Origin: Bog-473 sp963744225
Lineage (GTDB): Bacteria; Actinomycetota; Acidimicrobiia; Acidimicrobiales; RAAP-2
Reading direction: 5' to 3'
NCBI GenBank assembly: GCA_963744225.1
Contig: CAVUSV010000004.1
Span: forward strand, 1 to 64,000
Length of the DNA: 64,000 nucleotides
In this document: piece after piece, positions 53,933-64,000 of the stretch
Layout of the letters: each line of letters opens with the position of its first letter
Numbering within the stretch: position 1 is the stretch's first letter
Notes under the pieces: model-generated
What the model was told of the DNA's origin: nothing
What the model saw: only the letters and a program-made list of their open reading frames with translations
The model's database searches: none
Translations under genes and position numbers: made by a program

Positions 53933-53943
53933 ATAGTTATATG
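53924..53943 (-). promoter_or_regulatory. probable ArsR operator
   Basis: An AT-rich, imperfect inverted repeat containing ATAAC-CATATA-GTTAT (53925-53940) overlaps the ArsR start codon. TATAAC/GTTATA-like palindromes are common operators of ArsR-AHSA1 pairs. Binding is inferred. Confidence 0.5.
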
Positions 53944-54079
53944 AAAACGGGCCCGGCGTCAAGGGGGGCACCGTCGATTTGGGTCTCGGCCCGCACACGC
54001 TCGTAGTCCATTCGCGAAGGAGTGGGCACGTCGTCGCGGTCGCTCTCGCGGGCCGGACCGCTCGGTCAGTTCACATCGC

Positions 54080-54535
54080 TCAAAGGGCAGGTACGTCGCT
54101 GTCGTCGAACTCGGCGGGCTGCACCAGGCTGATCATGTTGCCCGAGTCGTCACGCATCATCGCTTCTATGCCATAAGGACGCTCGGCGGGCTCCGACAAG
54201 AAGGTGACACCCTTGGCCAGCAGATCCTTGTAGGTCTGGTGGCAGTCGTCGGTCGTCATCACGCCGGCGCCCATGGAGCCGCTCGCGACGAGTGCCCGCA
54301 ACTGTGCTGCGGCCTCGGGCGACCGGCCCATGTCGCACGAGGCGAGGATGATCTGGAGATCGGACTGGTCTCTCGCCCCGACGGTGAGCCAGCGGAAGCC
54401 GGCACCGGCGCCCTCGAACTCCTCACCCATGGTGATGTCGAAACGCACCACCAAACCCAACTTCTCGGTGTAGAAGGCCTTGGCAGAATCCTGGTCCAAG
54501 ACGAAGACGTTCGTGTGCGACATGTGGTTGATCAT
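54080..54535 (-). CDS. glyoxalase/VOC-family protein
   Basis: A 151-residue VOC-fold protein with NVFVLDQDSAKAFYTEKLGLVVRFD in the first module and VTFLSEPAERPYGIEAMMRDDSGNMISL in the second. The family includes glyoxalases and antibiotic-binding resistance proteins. The start overlaps the AraC-gene stop by 4 nt (ATGA); an internal ATG at 54523 is an alternative. Co-transcription with an AraC regulator is a common arrangement in actinobacteria; the ligand is unknown. Confidence 0.87.
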   Translation of the reverse strand: MINHMSHTNVFVLDQDSAKAFYTEKLGLVVRFDITMGEEFEGAGAGFRWLTVGARDQSDLQIILASCDMGRSPEAAAQLRALVASGSMGAGVMTTDDCHQTYKDLLAKGVTFLSEPAERPYGIEAMMRDDSGNMISLVQPAEFDDSDVPAL

Positions 54536-55086
54536 GGTGGCGTAGTCCCCTGCTCGCTTCGCTCGAATGTTGTTCGATCTGTTGGGTCACTGTCGTCAGG
54601 GTACGGCACGCCATCGCCGTCAGGCTTCTCCGATCTTGCGATCTTGCGGTCTTGCGCGGACGCACCTGCCGCGTCGGACATGGACCGGGGACGGCCCCAG
54701 TCCATGAGGAAACACCCCGGAATTGGCGGCGGTCCGCCCCGCACCGCCGACGCCCGCTGGAAGGCGCTCGGTGACATGCCGACAAGCTCGGAGAAACGCG
54801 AACTGAATGAGCCCAGGCTGGAGAATCCGACGAGCATGCACACCTCGGTCACCGTCAGGTTGGCCGAACGGAGGAAGTCCTTGGCGCGCTCTACCCGGCG
54901 GCGGGTGAGGTAGTTCGCCGGAGTCTCGCCGTAGGCGTCCTTGAACGTCCGGGCGAAGTGGAACTTGGAGAAACCGGCCTGCGCCGCCATCTGGTCCAGG
55001 TCGAGCGGGTCGGCGAACCGCAGGTCCATGAGGTCTCGTGCGCTCCGCAGATGTGCGATGCGCTCGCTCTGGGTCACCGTCTGCAC
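54532..55086 (-). CDS. AraC-family transcriptional regulator
   Basis: A short AraC regulator with its DNA-binding domain at the N-terminus: RDLMDLRFADPLDLDQMAAQAGFSKFHFARTFKDAYGETPANYLTRRRVERAK, then ANLTVTEVCMLVGFSSLGSFSSRFSELVGMSP. Both HTH motifs are present. There is no N-terminal sensor, and the C-terminal ~60 residues are Asp/Ser/Pro-rich. The GTG at 55086 is chosen because a longer start (55155) would overlap the next gene. It precedes the VOC gene in the same operon. Confidence 0.88.
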   Translation of the reverse strand: MQTVTQSERIAHLRSARDLMDLRFADPLDLDQMAAQAGFSKFHFARTFKDAYGETPANYLTRRRVERAKDFLRSANLTVTEVCMLVGFSSLGSFSSRFSELVGMSPSAFQRASAVRGGPPPIPGCFLMDWGRPRSMSDAAGASAQDRKIARSEKPDGDGVPYPDDSDPTDRTTFERSEQGTTPP

Positions 55087-55129
55087 GGTACAGGGGATGT
55101 GCGCAACGAGCTGCCTCCGGAAACCTGCC

Positions 55130-55606
55130 TCAGACCACACCGAACTCCTCGCCAACCCATGCGGGCAAGCGCGTCGGTCGGCCGCGCCCGTCGAGGCACC
55201 CGTGGACGCTCACTGCGGTCGCTCGCGCCTCGCCCCCCACCGTCACCAGGTAGGCGATCTGGAAGGTCGCGGCCGTGAGAGCACCGATTTGCAACCAGAC
55301 ATCGACCTCTTCGTCGAAGAGCAGTGGCTTGCGGTACTGCACAGACACCTCAAGGACTGCGAAGTCCCGCCCGTCCGAATCGCCATCGGCGCCGACCTCG
55401 TCCCCGGCCGCGGCCCCAGCGCGTACCGAGTCGTAAGGATGCCCGATGGCCCTGAGATACTCAACCCGGGCTTCCTCCAGGTACGGCAAATAGGCCGCAT
55501 GGTGGATGACGCCCATAGCGTCGGTCTCTGCGAAGCGGGTACGCAGCCGGTGCGCGAAGTCATAGTCGGCCGGGTCCCGGGAGGGCTGCAGGGACTGACG
55601 CTTCAC
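55130..55606 (-). CDS. acyl-CoA thioesterase (YbgC/4HBT type)
   Basis: A 158-residue hotdog-fold enzyme. RLRTRFAETDAMGVIHHAAYLPYLEEARVEYLRAIG is the 4HBT signature; the catalytic Asp is in ETDAMG. A Gly/Ala/Asp-rich insertion of ~15 residues (AGAAAGDEVGADGDSDG) interrupts the domain, which is unusual. Such enzymes hydrolyse acyl-CoA or hydroxybenzoyl-CoA. It starts 11 nt after another hotdog gene, so the two are probably co-transcribed. Confidence 0.88.
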   Translation of the reverse strand: MKRQSLQPSRDPADYDFAHRLRTRFAETDAMGVIHHAAYLPYLEEARVEYLRAIGHPYDSVRAGAAAGDEVGADGDSDGRDFAVLEVSVQYRKPLLFDEEVDVWLQIGALTAATFQIAYLVTVGGEARATAVSVHGCLDGRGRPTRLPAWVGEEFGVV

Positions 55607-55617
55607 GATCCGACCCG

Positions 55618-56463
55618 CTACTCCCCCGTCGGGACGACGTCGCCGTCTTCCGCTTCCGCCCTGCCCATTCCTTCCGCCAAGTTTCCGGGCGTCGCCGCCC
55701 GACCTCCGGACGCAGAGGCGCTCGCGTTAGGAGAGCGTCTCGAAGCCATCCGGTTGACGAGCTCCCGGTTGTTGAAGATGGCGAATTCGCCGTCGGCCTC
55801 GACCGTCACAATCCCGTCCTGCACGATGCGGCCCTTGCTGAAGACCCTACGGTCGGTCACGGCGGTGACCCATCCCTCAAAGACGGCCTCCACGTCCGTG
55901 AGAGTCGGCCGCCGATAGCGCAGAGCCAAGCGCACCGTCGGTCCAGTCGCACCCTCGATCGCGTTGGCCGCCGTCAGGACGATGTCGAACGTGGCCGCGA
56001 GCACGGCGCCGTGGACGCACCCGGGCGCCCCTTCGTAGGCGACGTCAAAGACGGCCCGTCCCAGCGCCTTCGGCGGTTCGAAGTCCAGCACGACCGGCAG
56101 AGCCAACGGGTTGAACGGGCCGACAACCACGTCGTAGGGCATGGCCCCCCCGATCGGCACCTCCTTCGGCGGGCTGTCCTCCTCCGGCGCGATGAAGCGC
56201 GGCAGTGGATGCGGGGGCACGTGCGCCTCGAGCTCGTCCGCCACGGCGGCCAGCTGGGCCGTGAGCCGCGCCGTCTCGGAGGCATCCGGCGCCGTGCTCA
56301 CCGAGAGGCGGATCAATCGGCGCAGGACGTCGGCCAGCGCCTTGGCCTCGGGGAGCCGACCCCGCAGACCCGGATGGAGCTCGAACGACTCCGGGAGCGC
56401 GTCGGGGGTCGGCACGGCGGGAACAGTACCGCCGGGCCCACGCGGCACACATTCCGGGTCCAC
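55618..56463 (-). CDS. PaaI-like hotdog thioesterase, 281 aa
   Basis: A two-part protein. The N-terminal ~110 residues are helical (EAKALADVLRRLIRLSVSTA) with a Pro-rich linker. The C-terminal part is a hotdog domain with the PaaI-type motif GAPGCVHGAVLAATFDIVLTAAN. A ~40-residue Ala/Ser-rich tail follows. The helical N-terminus before a hotdog is seen in actinobacterial acyl-CoA thioesterases. First gene of the pair with the 4HBT gene, divergent from DUF3151. Confidence 0.82.
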   Translation of the reverse strand: MDPECVPRGPGGTVPAVPTPDALPESFELHPGLRGRLPEAKALADVLRRLIRLSVSTAPDASETARLTAQLAAVADELEAHVPPHPLPRFIAPEEDSPPKEVPIGGAMPYDVVVGPFNPLALPVVLDFEPPKALGRAVFDVAYEGAPGCVHGAVLAATFDIVLTAANAIEGATGPTVRLALRYRRPTLTDVEAVFEGWVTAVTDRRVFSKGRIVQDGIVTVEADGEFAIFNNRELVNRMASRRSPNASASASGGRAATPGNLAEGMGRAEAEDGDVVPTGE

Positions 56464-56512
56464 CCCGCCGTTGCCCCGACCGTTCCCGGATATGCGCTCC
56501 TAACATGGCTCG

Positions 56513-56953
56513 GTGACCTCCGAGCACTCAGTCCAGTTCACCTCCGGCAGCCCCGAGATCGTCCTCGACCCGATAACCCCGGGGCTGGCCGCCGCCCTCG
56601 ACGCGGCCCGGTCCCTCCCTCCGGACCGCCGTCGGGAGGCGGTCGCAGCCGTGGCGGCCCAGGACCCGCGCTGCCTGCAGGCGTGGGCCGACCTGGCCGA
56701 GCTGTCCGAGCACCCGATTGACCGCTACGCCTTCGCCCGCGTTGGCTACCACCGCGGGCTCGATGCGCTGCGGGCCGCCGGCTGGCGCGGTTCGGGGTAC
56801 GTGCGCTGGCGTGATGAGCCCAACCGCGGCTTCCTGCGGTCGCTGGACTCGCTGAGGCTGGCCGCGGGGGCTATCGGCGAGGCCGACGAGGAGCAGCGTT
56901 GCGATCTCTTCCTGCGCCAGCTCGACCCAGAGTGGGAGCGCGACCGGACATAG
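56513..56953 (+). CDS. DUF3151 family protein
   Basis: A 146-residue protein that matches the DUF3151 family, widespread in actinobacteria. The core is ALDAARSLPPDRRREAVAAVAAQDPRCLQAWADLAEL, YAFARVGYHRGLDALRAAGWRG and the conserved PNRGFLRSLDSLRLAA. All-helical, soluble, of unknown function. Its stop (TAG) coincides with the first bases of the MarR operator. Confidence 0.9.
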   Translation: MTSEHSVQFTSGSPEIVLDPITPGLAAALDAARSLPPDRRREAVAAVAAQDPRCLQAWADLAELSEHPIDRYAFARVGYHRGLDALRAAGWRGSGYVRWRDEPNRGFLRSLDSLRLAAGAIGEADEEQRCDLFLRQLDPEWERDRT

Positions 56954-56968
56954 TTAGCCTTTCTAACT
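56952..56968 (+). promoter_or_regulatory. likely MarR operator
   Basis: AGTTAG (56952-56957) and CTAACT (56963-56968) form a perfect inverted repeat with a 5-bp spacer, 2 bp before the MarR start codon. This position and size are typical of MarR autoregulation. It would also control the ABC exporter genes that follow. Confidence 0.65.
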
Positions 56969-56970
56969 GT

Positions 56971-57542
56971 ATGATGGTCGAAGTGTCTGTGACCTCACCA
57001 CCTTCTTCCGCGCCTTCAGGCTCGAAGGCCGGAGCGAAAACCCAGGCCGGAACCAGCGCGACGGCTGCACCCCCCATCCTGGGGACGTACGGCCGTGTCG
57101 CGGCCTGGCTTTCCAAGCGGGTCGAGATGGCGCTGACCACCGTCGACCTCACGCTGCCGCAGTATCGGGTTCTTGGGATCCTCGCCGAAGGATCGGCTGC
57201 CGCCTCAGGGCTCGCCGACCGGCTCGCCGTGCGTCGCCCGTCCATCACGGCCCTGATCGACGGCCTGGTCGCCCGCGGGTTCGTGGATCGCCGCCAGGAG
57301 GACACCGACCGGCGTCGCGTGGCGTTGCGGCTCACCGACGAGGGTGCCGGCACGCTCGCTGCGGCCGACAGGGCCGTCGACGACTATCTCGTCTCCATCG
57401 CCGGCCACCTGCCCGACAAGGAGGAAGCGATGGCCCTGCGCTCGCTCGAGCTGTGGGCGCGGGCGATGACCGAGTCCCGCAAGGCGTCGCGCCCGGCCGC
57501 GGACGATCCCCCGGGTACGGCAGCGCCGAGGGGAAAGGCCTC

Positions 57543-57546
<4 letters not shown>
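56971..57546 (+). CDS. MarR-family transcriptional regulator
   Basis: A 191-residue regulator with an extended, Ala/Ser-rich N-terminus (~30 residues). The winged HTH has LTLPQYRVLGILAEGSAAASGLADRLAVRRPSITALIDGLVARGFVDRRQEDTDRRRVALRLTDEG. The order of recognition helix (RRPSITALIDGL) and wing (DTDRRR) is typical. It overlaps the start of the first ABC gene (GTGA). It most likely represses the exporter until its substrate binds. Confidence 0.9.
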
Positions 57547-59567
<2,021 letters not shown>

Positions 59568-59568
<1 letters not shown>

Positions 59569-61496
59569 TGTTCGGTCCCGGAGGCGGGGCGCCCATGGGC
59601 GGGGGTGGAGCTCCAGGGGCGGCGCAGGCGGGCCTGCCCTTCGGCGGTATCCCCTACGAGTTGCAAGAAGGCGTCGACCTGCTCCTCGAGGAGGAGCCCG
59701 AGCGCGGTGAGTCCGACGCCGTCTTCACCCAGCTGCCGACCGAACACGAGAAGAAGCGGCTGAGCCTGACCAGCCTGCTCATGGAATACCCGAGCATGCT
59801 GATCCTGGCCACGCTCCTGGTCGGCCTCATCGCCCTGTTCACCCAGCTCGGGCCGAGCCTGGTGTCGTATGCCATCAACCACGGCATGACGCCGCCCCAC
59901 TACGACTTCGCCGTCGTCGTCGTCATGGCCGCGCTGTACCTGGTCTCGATCGTCGTCTCGGGTGGCGCCCAGTGGGGGCAGGCGCGCGTGACCGGGCGCC
60001 TGGCGTCGTGGGTCATGAACGACCTGCGCATCACCGTGTTCCGTCACTTGCAGCGCCTCTCGCTCGACTTCTTCACCGAGGAGAAGGCCGGTGTGGTCAT
60101 GAGCCGGATGACCAGTGACATCGAGAACCTCCAGCAGCTGCTGCAGGACGGGCTGGCCCAGTTCGCCATCCAGGGCCTCACGATGATCGTGATCACGGTC
60201 TTCCTCTTCGCGACCAACGCCACGCTGGCCGCCATCACGGTCTTCGCCGTGTTGCCGCCGCTGGTCGTCATGTCGATCTGGTTCAAGCGGGCGTCCGAGC
60301 GCGGGTACGACAAGGTGCGCGACGGCATCGCCCTGGTTCTGGCGGACCTCTCCGAGAGCCTGCAGGGCGTGCGTATCGTCACCGCCCACAACCGGCAGCG
60401 CTACAACGTCGAGACCCACCGCGACATCGTCGGCGAATACCGAGACGCCAACAACTACACCGGCCGGATCAACGGCGTCTACGGACCGGGATCACAGGTC
60501 ATCAGCGTGTTCGGCCAGGTGCTCATTTTGGCCATCGGTGGCGCCATGTACCTCCACAGACCACAGGAGATCAACCTGGGTCAACTGACGGCGTTCTTCC
60601 TCTATGTCAACCGGTTCTTCTCACCGATCCAGCTGTTGGTCCAGCAGTACAACACCTTCCAGCAGGGCCGGGCGTCGGTCTTCAAGCTACGCGACCTGCT
60701 CGAGAACGAGCCCACAGTCCTCGAGGCACCCGACGCGGTGGAGCTTCCTCAGATCCGGGGCGAGATCCGCTTCGACCACGTCTCGTTCGGCTACGACCCC
60801 GCCGTGCCGGTGCTGCACGACGTCGATCTCACCATTTCGCCCGGGGAGACAGTGGCCTTCGTGGGCGCGACCGGAGCGGGAAAGTCGACCATGGCCAAAC
60901 TCGTGACCCGGTTCTACGACCCGACGGCAGGCCGGGTGCTCATCGACGGGTACGACCTCAAGGGCGTGACGCTCGCCTCGCTGCGCTCGCAGCTGGGGGT
61001 CGTGCCCCAGGAGCCCTTCCTGTTTGCCGGCACCATCCGGGACAACATCTCGTTCGCCCGGCCGGGCGCGCCCGACGACGAAGTGTGGAACGCCATCCAC
61101 CAGGTCGGGCTGGGCGAGCTCGTCCAGCGTCTCCCCTACGGTCTCGACACGCCGGTCCACGAGCGGGGCCAGTCACTCTCCTCGGGCGAGCGCCAGCTCA
61201 TCGCGTTGGGGCGCGCCTTCATGGCCGAGCCCCGGGTGCTCGTGCTGGACGAGGCCACCTCGAACCTCGACCTGAAGTCGGAGAAGATGGTCGAAGCGGC
61301 CCTCGACGTCTTGCTCGAGGGCCGGACCGCCGTGCTGATCGCGCACCGCCTCTCCACCGCCATGCGGGCCGACCGCATCGTCGTGGTGGGCGACGGCCGC
61401 CTGCTCGAGGTGGGCTCGCACGACGAGCTGGTCGCCCTCGGCGGGTACTACGCGGAGATGTACGAGACCTGGATCACCCAGTCGCACGCCGCGTAA
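59568..61496 (+). CDS. ABC exporter subunit 2 (consensus nucleotide site)
   Basis: A 642-residue half-transporter with six membrane helices (~80-370) and an intact ATPase. It has Walker A GATGAGKST, Q-loop VVPQEPFLF, signature LSSGERQLIALGRAF, Walker B VLVLDEATSNLD with the catalytic Glu, and H-loop IAHRLST. The signature is less standard (LSSGE) than in subunit 1 (LSGGQ). The two halves are thus complementary: the active site combines this Walker B with the LSGGQ of subunit 1. It overlaps subunit 1 (ATGA) and is under the MarR operator. Likely multidrug export. Confidence 0.93.
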
Positions 61497-61520
61497 GGCC
61501 TCCGTGCCGGCGGGAGCGCC

Positions 61521-62015
61521 GGGAGGGGGAGCCAACGCCGATGTGTTTCTCGGAACTATCAACAGACTCGTTCATAGTTCCGAAAGAGATGCCAGGCCTC
61601 TGTGCTGTGCTGCGTAACCGACCCCGTCAGGAGAGCGCCGTGGCGATCGCGCCCAGGGCCATGGGCGGCCCCTCAGGCATCCGCCGACGGATGATGGACG
61701 AACACTCCGATGGGGACGCCACCGAGGTGTCAACCTCCACGTCGCAGACGCCAGGAGTATGGGAGGACGGAGCCAACGCCGATGTGTTTCTCGGAACTAT
61801 CAACAGACTTGTTCATAGTTCCGAAAGAGATGCCGGGCCTCAACGCTCCGCTCCGCTCCGCTTCGCTGCGCAACCGACCTCGTCAGGAGAGCGCCGCGAT
61901 CGCGCGGAGGGCGATGGGCGGCCCTTCAGACATCCGCCGACGGATGATGGACGAACACTCCGATGGGGACGCCACCGACGTGTCAACCTCCACGTCGTAG
62001 ATGCCAGGAGTATGG
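61521..62015. repeat. tandem duplication (~240-bp unit) with a palindrome in each copy
   Basis: The sequence from about 61521 to 61762 is repeated at about 61763-62015 with few changes. Each copy contains CGGAACTAT-N14-ATAGTTCCG (61551-61582 and 61792-61823), then about 90 bp that encode the C-terminal ~30 residues of the CPT-like gene. The right copy is the working 3' end; the left copy has the same codons cut off from a gene. The palindrome may be a terminator or protein-binding site. Confidence 0.75.
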
Positions 62016-62509
62016 ACCGCCTCCTGCCAGCGCACGATGGGCTCGGGTGTCGCGCCCGGCGGAGAGGTGGTGAGGTAGCGCCGACGTTCCTGAGCCGTAC
62101 CCGCATCGCGTCGGGCCATGATCTCCTCGAGGGGGCACCGCACGCCTACGAGATAGGCGGGCACACCCTCCAACTGCGCTGCCACACGGCCGAGGATGCC
62201 GAGGGGCCGCGAGTAGACGTCGTGCAGGCCGACATCGACGACCAGGTTGAGACCAAGACGACTGAGGGCCGCCACCGACACGAACAGGCCCTCGTACAGG
62301 AGCACCACGTCATCCTCAAGGTCGGGCCGCTCGCCACCGGGCCGCAGCCCGATACCTGGGCGGCTGCGGGCGGGGATGATGCCCGAGAGGGCGTCGACTC
62401 CCACGTTGAGCCACAGCCCGTCGAACGTGTCCTGGATCACCCCCCCAATGCTGGACTTGCCCGAACGCGGCACGCCGTTCAAGACGATCACGGATCCCGC
62501 TTGGGTCAC
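61883..62509 (-). CDS. chloramphenicol phosphotransferase-like kinase (CPT family)
   Basis: A P-loop kinase of about 208 residues. It has VIVLNGVPRSGKSSIGGVIQ (Walker A GVPRSGKSS), VVDVGLHDVY, and CPLEEIMARRDAGTAQERRR (LID-like Arg-rich segment). It matches the CPT family that phosphorylates chloramphenicol or related small molecules. The GTG at 62509 is preferred over a longer frame to 62773 that overlaps the divergent methyltransferase. Its C-terminal ~30 codons are duplicated downstream. The natural substrate is unknown. Confidence 0.82.
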   Translation of the reverse strand: MTQAGSVIVLNGVPRSGKSSIGGVIQDTFDGLWLNVGVDALSGIIPARSRPGIGLRPGGERPDLEDDVVLLYEGLFVSVAALSRLGLNLVVDVGLHDVYSRPLGILGRVAAQLEGVPAYLVGVRCPLEEIMARRDAGTAQERRRYLTTSPPGATPEPIVRWQEAVHTPGIYDVEVDTSVASPSECSSIIRRRMSEGPPIALRAIAALS

Positions 62510-62578
62510 CGGATCACCACTCGGGCGCTCACTCTCGAACGGTAACCCGACCGGGCACTGCCCTGACACGATGGGTCC

Positions 62579-63328
62579 GTGCCACAGAACTACTTCGTAG
62601 GGACGATCGCAACGGGCTACGAGACCAAATGGGCCCACCTGTTCGAGCCCTCGGTCGTCGAGCCGGCGGTGCGCTTCCTGGCCGAGCAGGCGGGGGTGGG
62701 CGCCGCGCTCGAACTCGGCATCGGAACCGGTCGGCTGGCGCTGCCTCTCAGCCGGCGCGGTGTGGCGGTGCACGGCATCGAACTCTCAGAGGAAATGGTG
62801 GCGCAGCTGCGGGCCAAACCAGGCTCGGAGTCGATTGGCGTGACTATCGGCGACTTCGCGACCACTCGGGTCGAGGACGCTCTGGGGACGTTCGCTCTCG
62901 CCTACCTCGTGCGCAATACGATCATGAATCTCACCACGCAGGAGGAACAGGTCGCATGCTTCTGCAATGTGGCTGCGCACCTGGCGCCCGGCGGGCGATT
63001 CGTCATTGAGGTCCTCGTACCGGAACTCCAACGCCTGCCACCCGGCGTGACCCTGAGGGCGTTCACGCTCGAGCCGGCGCACCTCGGCTTCGACGAGTAC
63101 GACGTCGCCGCCCAGTCCGTGGTGTCACATCACTACTTCCTCAGCGAGGACGGGGTTGAGACCTTCGCGGCTCCGTTCCGCTACGTCTGGCCCGCCGAAC
63201 TCGATCTGATGGCGCGCCTGGCCGGGATGGCGCGGCGCGAGCGCTGGAGCGATTGGGATCGGGGTATCTTCACGAGTGAGAGCCCGAGCCACGTGTCGGT
63301 GTGGGAGAAGCCGCTGGGCGCGAGCTAG
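62579..63328 (+). CDS. class I SAM-dependent methyltransferase
   Basis: A 249-residue methyltransferase with motif I in ALELGIGTGRLALPLSRRGVAVHGIELS, motif IV in TFALAYLVRNTIMNLTTQEEQ, and post-motif III HLAPGGRFVIEVLVP. The RNTIMNLTTQ segment is typical of an actinobacterial group of unknown substrate. It starts at GTG and is divergent from the CPT-like kinase by about 70 bp. Confidence 0.87.
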   Translation: MPQNYFVGTIATGYETKWAHLFEPSVVEPAVRFLAEQAGVGAALELGIGTGRLALPLSRRGVAVHGIELSEEMVAQLRAKPGSESIGVTIGDFATTRVEDALGTFALAYLVRNTIMNLTTQEEQVACFCNVAAHLAPGGRFVIEVLVPELQRLPPGVTLRAFTLEPAHLGFDEYDVAAQSVVSHHYFLSEDGVETFAAPFRYVWPAELDLMARLAGMARRERWSDWDRGIFTSESPSHVSVWEKPLGAS

Positions 63329-63364
63329 GTACGCACATTCCGCCAACGCCGCGCAGCGAGCGCA

Positions 63365-63796
63365 CTAGTACACCGAAAAGGGCGGGGTCGATGAGCCGGT
63401 CCGGACGTACTCGTCGAGCGCGGAGAGGATGCGGCCCCACGTGAACGTGCACGCGGCCAGCTCGCCGTCGGCCGACAGCCACCCGCGGTGCTCGAAGCGG
63501 ACGTTCGTGCCCTCGCTGACCGGCGTGAGCGTCCAGACGATGGTCGTCGGCTGCCACTCGGGTGGACCTCCGACACATGTCCAGGTCAGAGAGCGGGGCC
63601 GATCAATGCTCGTGACCTCGAAGCGGAACTGTGTCTCAGCGTTCGGCCCGAACGAGAAGACAGCGACCGAGCCCACCTCGGGCTGGTACTCAGTCTGGTC
63701 GGTCCAGAAGGCCCGGTTTCCCTCCGCGCTGTTGACGGCGTCGAAGACGATCTCGGGCGGCGCCTCGATCACAAGCGCGTGGCAGATGTCGGGCAT
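63365..63796 (-). CDS. SRPBCC-family protein
   Basis: A 143-residue START/polyketide-cyclase-like domain. It has HALVIEAPPEIVFDAVNSAEG at the start, FGPNAETQFRFEVTSIDRPRSLTWTCVGGPPEW in the middle, and the C-terminal helix LSALDEYVRTG. It probably binds a hydrophobic ligand. It converges with the methyltransferase and shares a strand with the partial PaaX-like gene behind it. No metal site. Confidence 0.85.
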   Translation of the reverse strand: MPDICHALVIEAPPEIVFDAVNSAEGNRAFWTDQTEYQPEVGSVAVFSFGPNAETQFRFEVTSIDRPRSLTWTCVGGPPEWQPTTIVWTLTPVSEGTNVRFEHRGWLSADGELAACTFTWGRILSALDEYVRTGSSTPPFSVY

Positions 63797-63821
63797 GGAG
63801 TCACCATAGCGACGTCTCAGC

Positions 63822-64000
63822 TCAGCCGGCCCGGCTCCAGTCCCGCAGCGTGGCGCGGTAGCGCGCGTCCCACTCGTCGTACAGCGCGCGCAGGCTCCCA
63901 GCGGGCCAGCCGCCAGGTAGGAGCTCGGTCGGCAGGAGCGGGTCCGCCTGCAGATGACGCAACACGGCAGCGGAGAGCTCGAATCCCGGCGCCAGCGCCT
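63822..64000 (-). CDS. PaaX-like regulator, 3' end (partial)
   Basis: A partial gene that enters from the right edge. Its last 58 residues include HLQADPLLPTELLPGGWPAG and SLRALYDEWDARYRATL, ending at TGA 63822-63824. This matches the C-terminal domain of PaaX-type regulators, which have a LLP.GWPG..LR..Y..Y motif. PaaX proteins repress phenylacetate or related catabolic genes. The DNA-binding part lies outside the window. It ends about 25 bp upstream of the SRPBCC start on the same strand. Confidence 0.6.
   Translation of the reverse strand, partial: ALAPGFELSAAVLRHLQADPLLPTELLPGGWPAGSLRALYDEWDARYRATLRDWSRAG

Overview
The window is high-GC DNA with dense gene packing, many ATGA-type stop/start overlaps, GTG starts and several promoters that sit almost on the start codon. 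The gene content (TetR/ArsR/MarR/PadR regulators, DUF3151, class F sortase, a class III cyclase fused to an AAA-ATPase, MacB-type efflux, a NhaA-DsbA fusion, a fused response regulator/thioredoxin reductase) points to an actinobacterium. Acidimicrobiia or a related uncultured lineage is my best guess, but that is inference. No rRNA, complete tRNA, CRISPR array, transposase or phage structural gene was seen.

Layout. 0-6.5 kb: a degradation-type cluster with alpha/beta hydrolases, an SDR and a PaaI thioesterase around a TetR gene. Three near-identical 20-bp operators overlap their promoters, and decayed TetR, SDR and DUF302 copies lie around them. 7-12 kb: an FAD oxidoreductase divergent from a very large cyclase/AAA protein. 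12.3-16 kb: an ssuA-ssuC-ssuB-tauD organosulfonate operon. 16.5-18 kb: a DHA2 MFS exporter. 18.7-24.8 kb: a MacB-like efflux set (adaptor, ATPase, permease) and a lipoprotein, divergent from a response regulator/histidine kinase pair. 24.9-33.2 kb: scattered enzymes (three methyltransferases, a second large alpha/beta hydrolase, UspA, YjbR-like, TfoX-like) and a 35-residue Cys-rich ORF coupled to a zinc-finger/VOC protein. 33.3-36.4 kb: a two-gene signalling operon of cNMP-binding histidine kinase and REC-thioredoxin reductase fusion. 36.8-43.4 kb: an orphan periplasmic binding protein, a PadR/HAAS pair, a NhaA-DsbA fusion, and a class F sortase with its probable Cys-rich substrate. 43.5-50.1 kb: a small winged-HTH protein, a c-di-GMP GGDEF-EAL protein, an HTH protein divergent from a secreted Pro-rich protein, a PGA-hydrolase-like protein and a PEBP. 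50.3-52.2 kb: broken hemerythrin and MFS genes. 52.4-56.9 kb: flavin reductase, ArsR/AHSA1, VOC/AraC, two hotdog thioesterases and DUF3151. 57-61.5 kb: MarR followed by a heterodimeric ABC exporter. 61.5-64 kb: a tandem duplication, a CPT-like kinase, a methyltransferase, a SRPBCC protein and the 3' end of a PaaX-like gene.

Two patterns cut across the window. A dispersed intergenic repeat of about 165 bp ends in the 3' half of a tRNA-Arg(CCG)-like sequence and recurs, in varying states of decay, at about seven places. Several genes also carry one or more apparent single-base frameshifts (DUF302, TetR at 26 kb, hemerythrin, MFS at 51 kb, ArsR, first ABC subunit). These are either real decay or indel errors in the assembly.

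Signalling links that can be inferred: the cyclase at 8.8-12.1 kb could make the nucleotide sensed by the cNMP-binding kinase at 33-35 kb, and the response regulator at 23 kb probably controls the divergent efflux operon.
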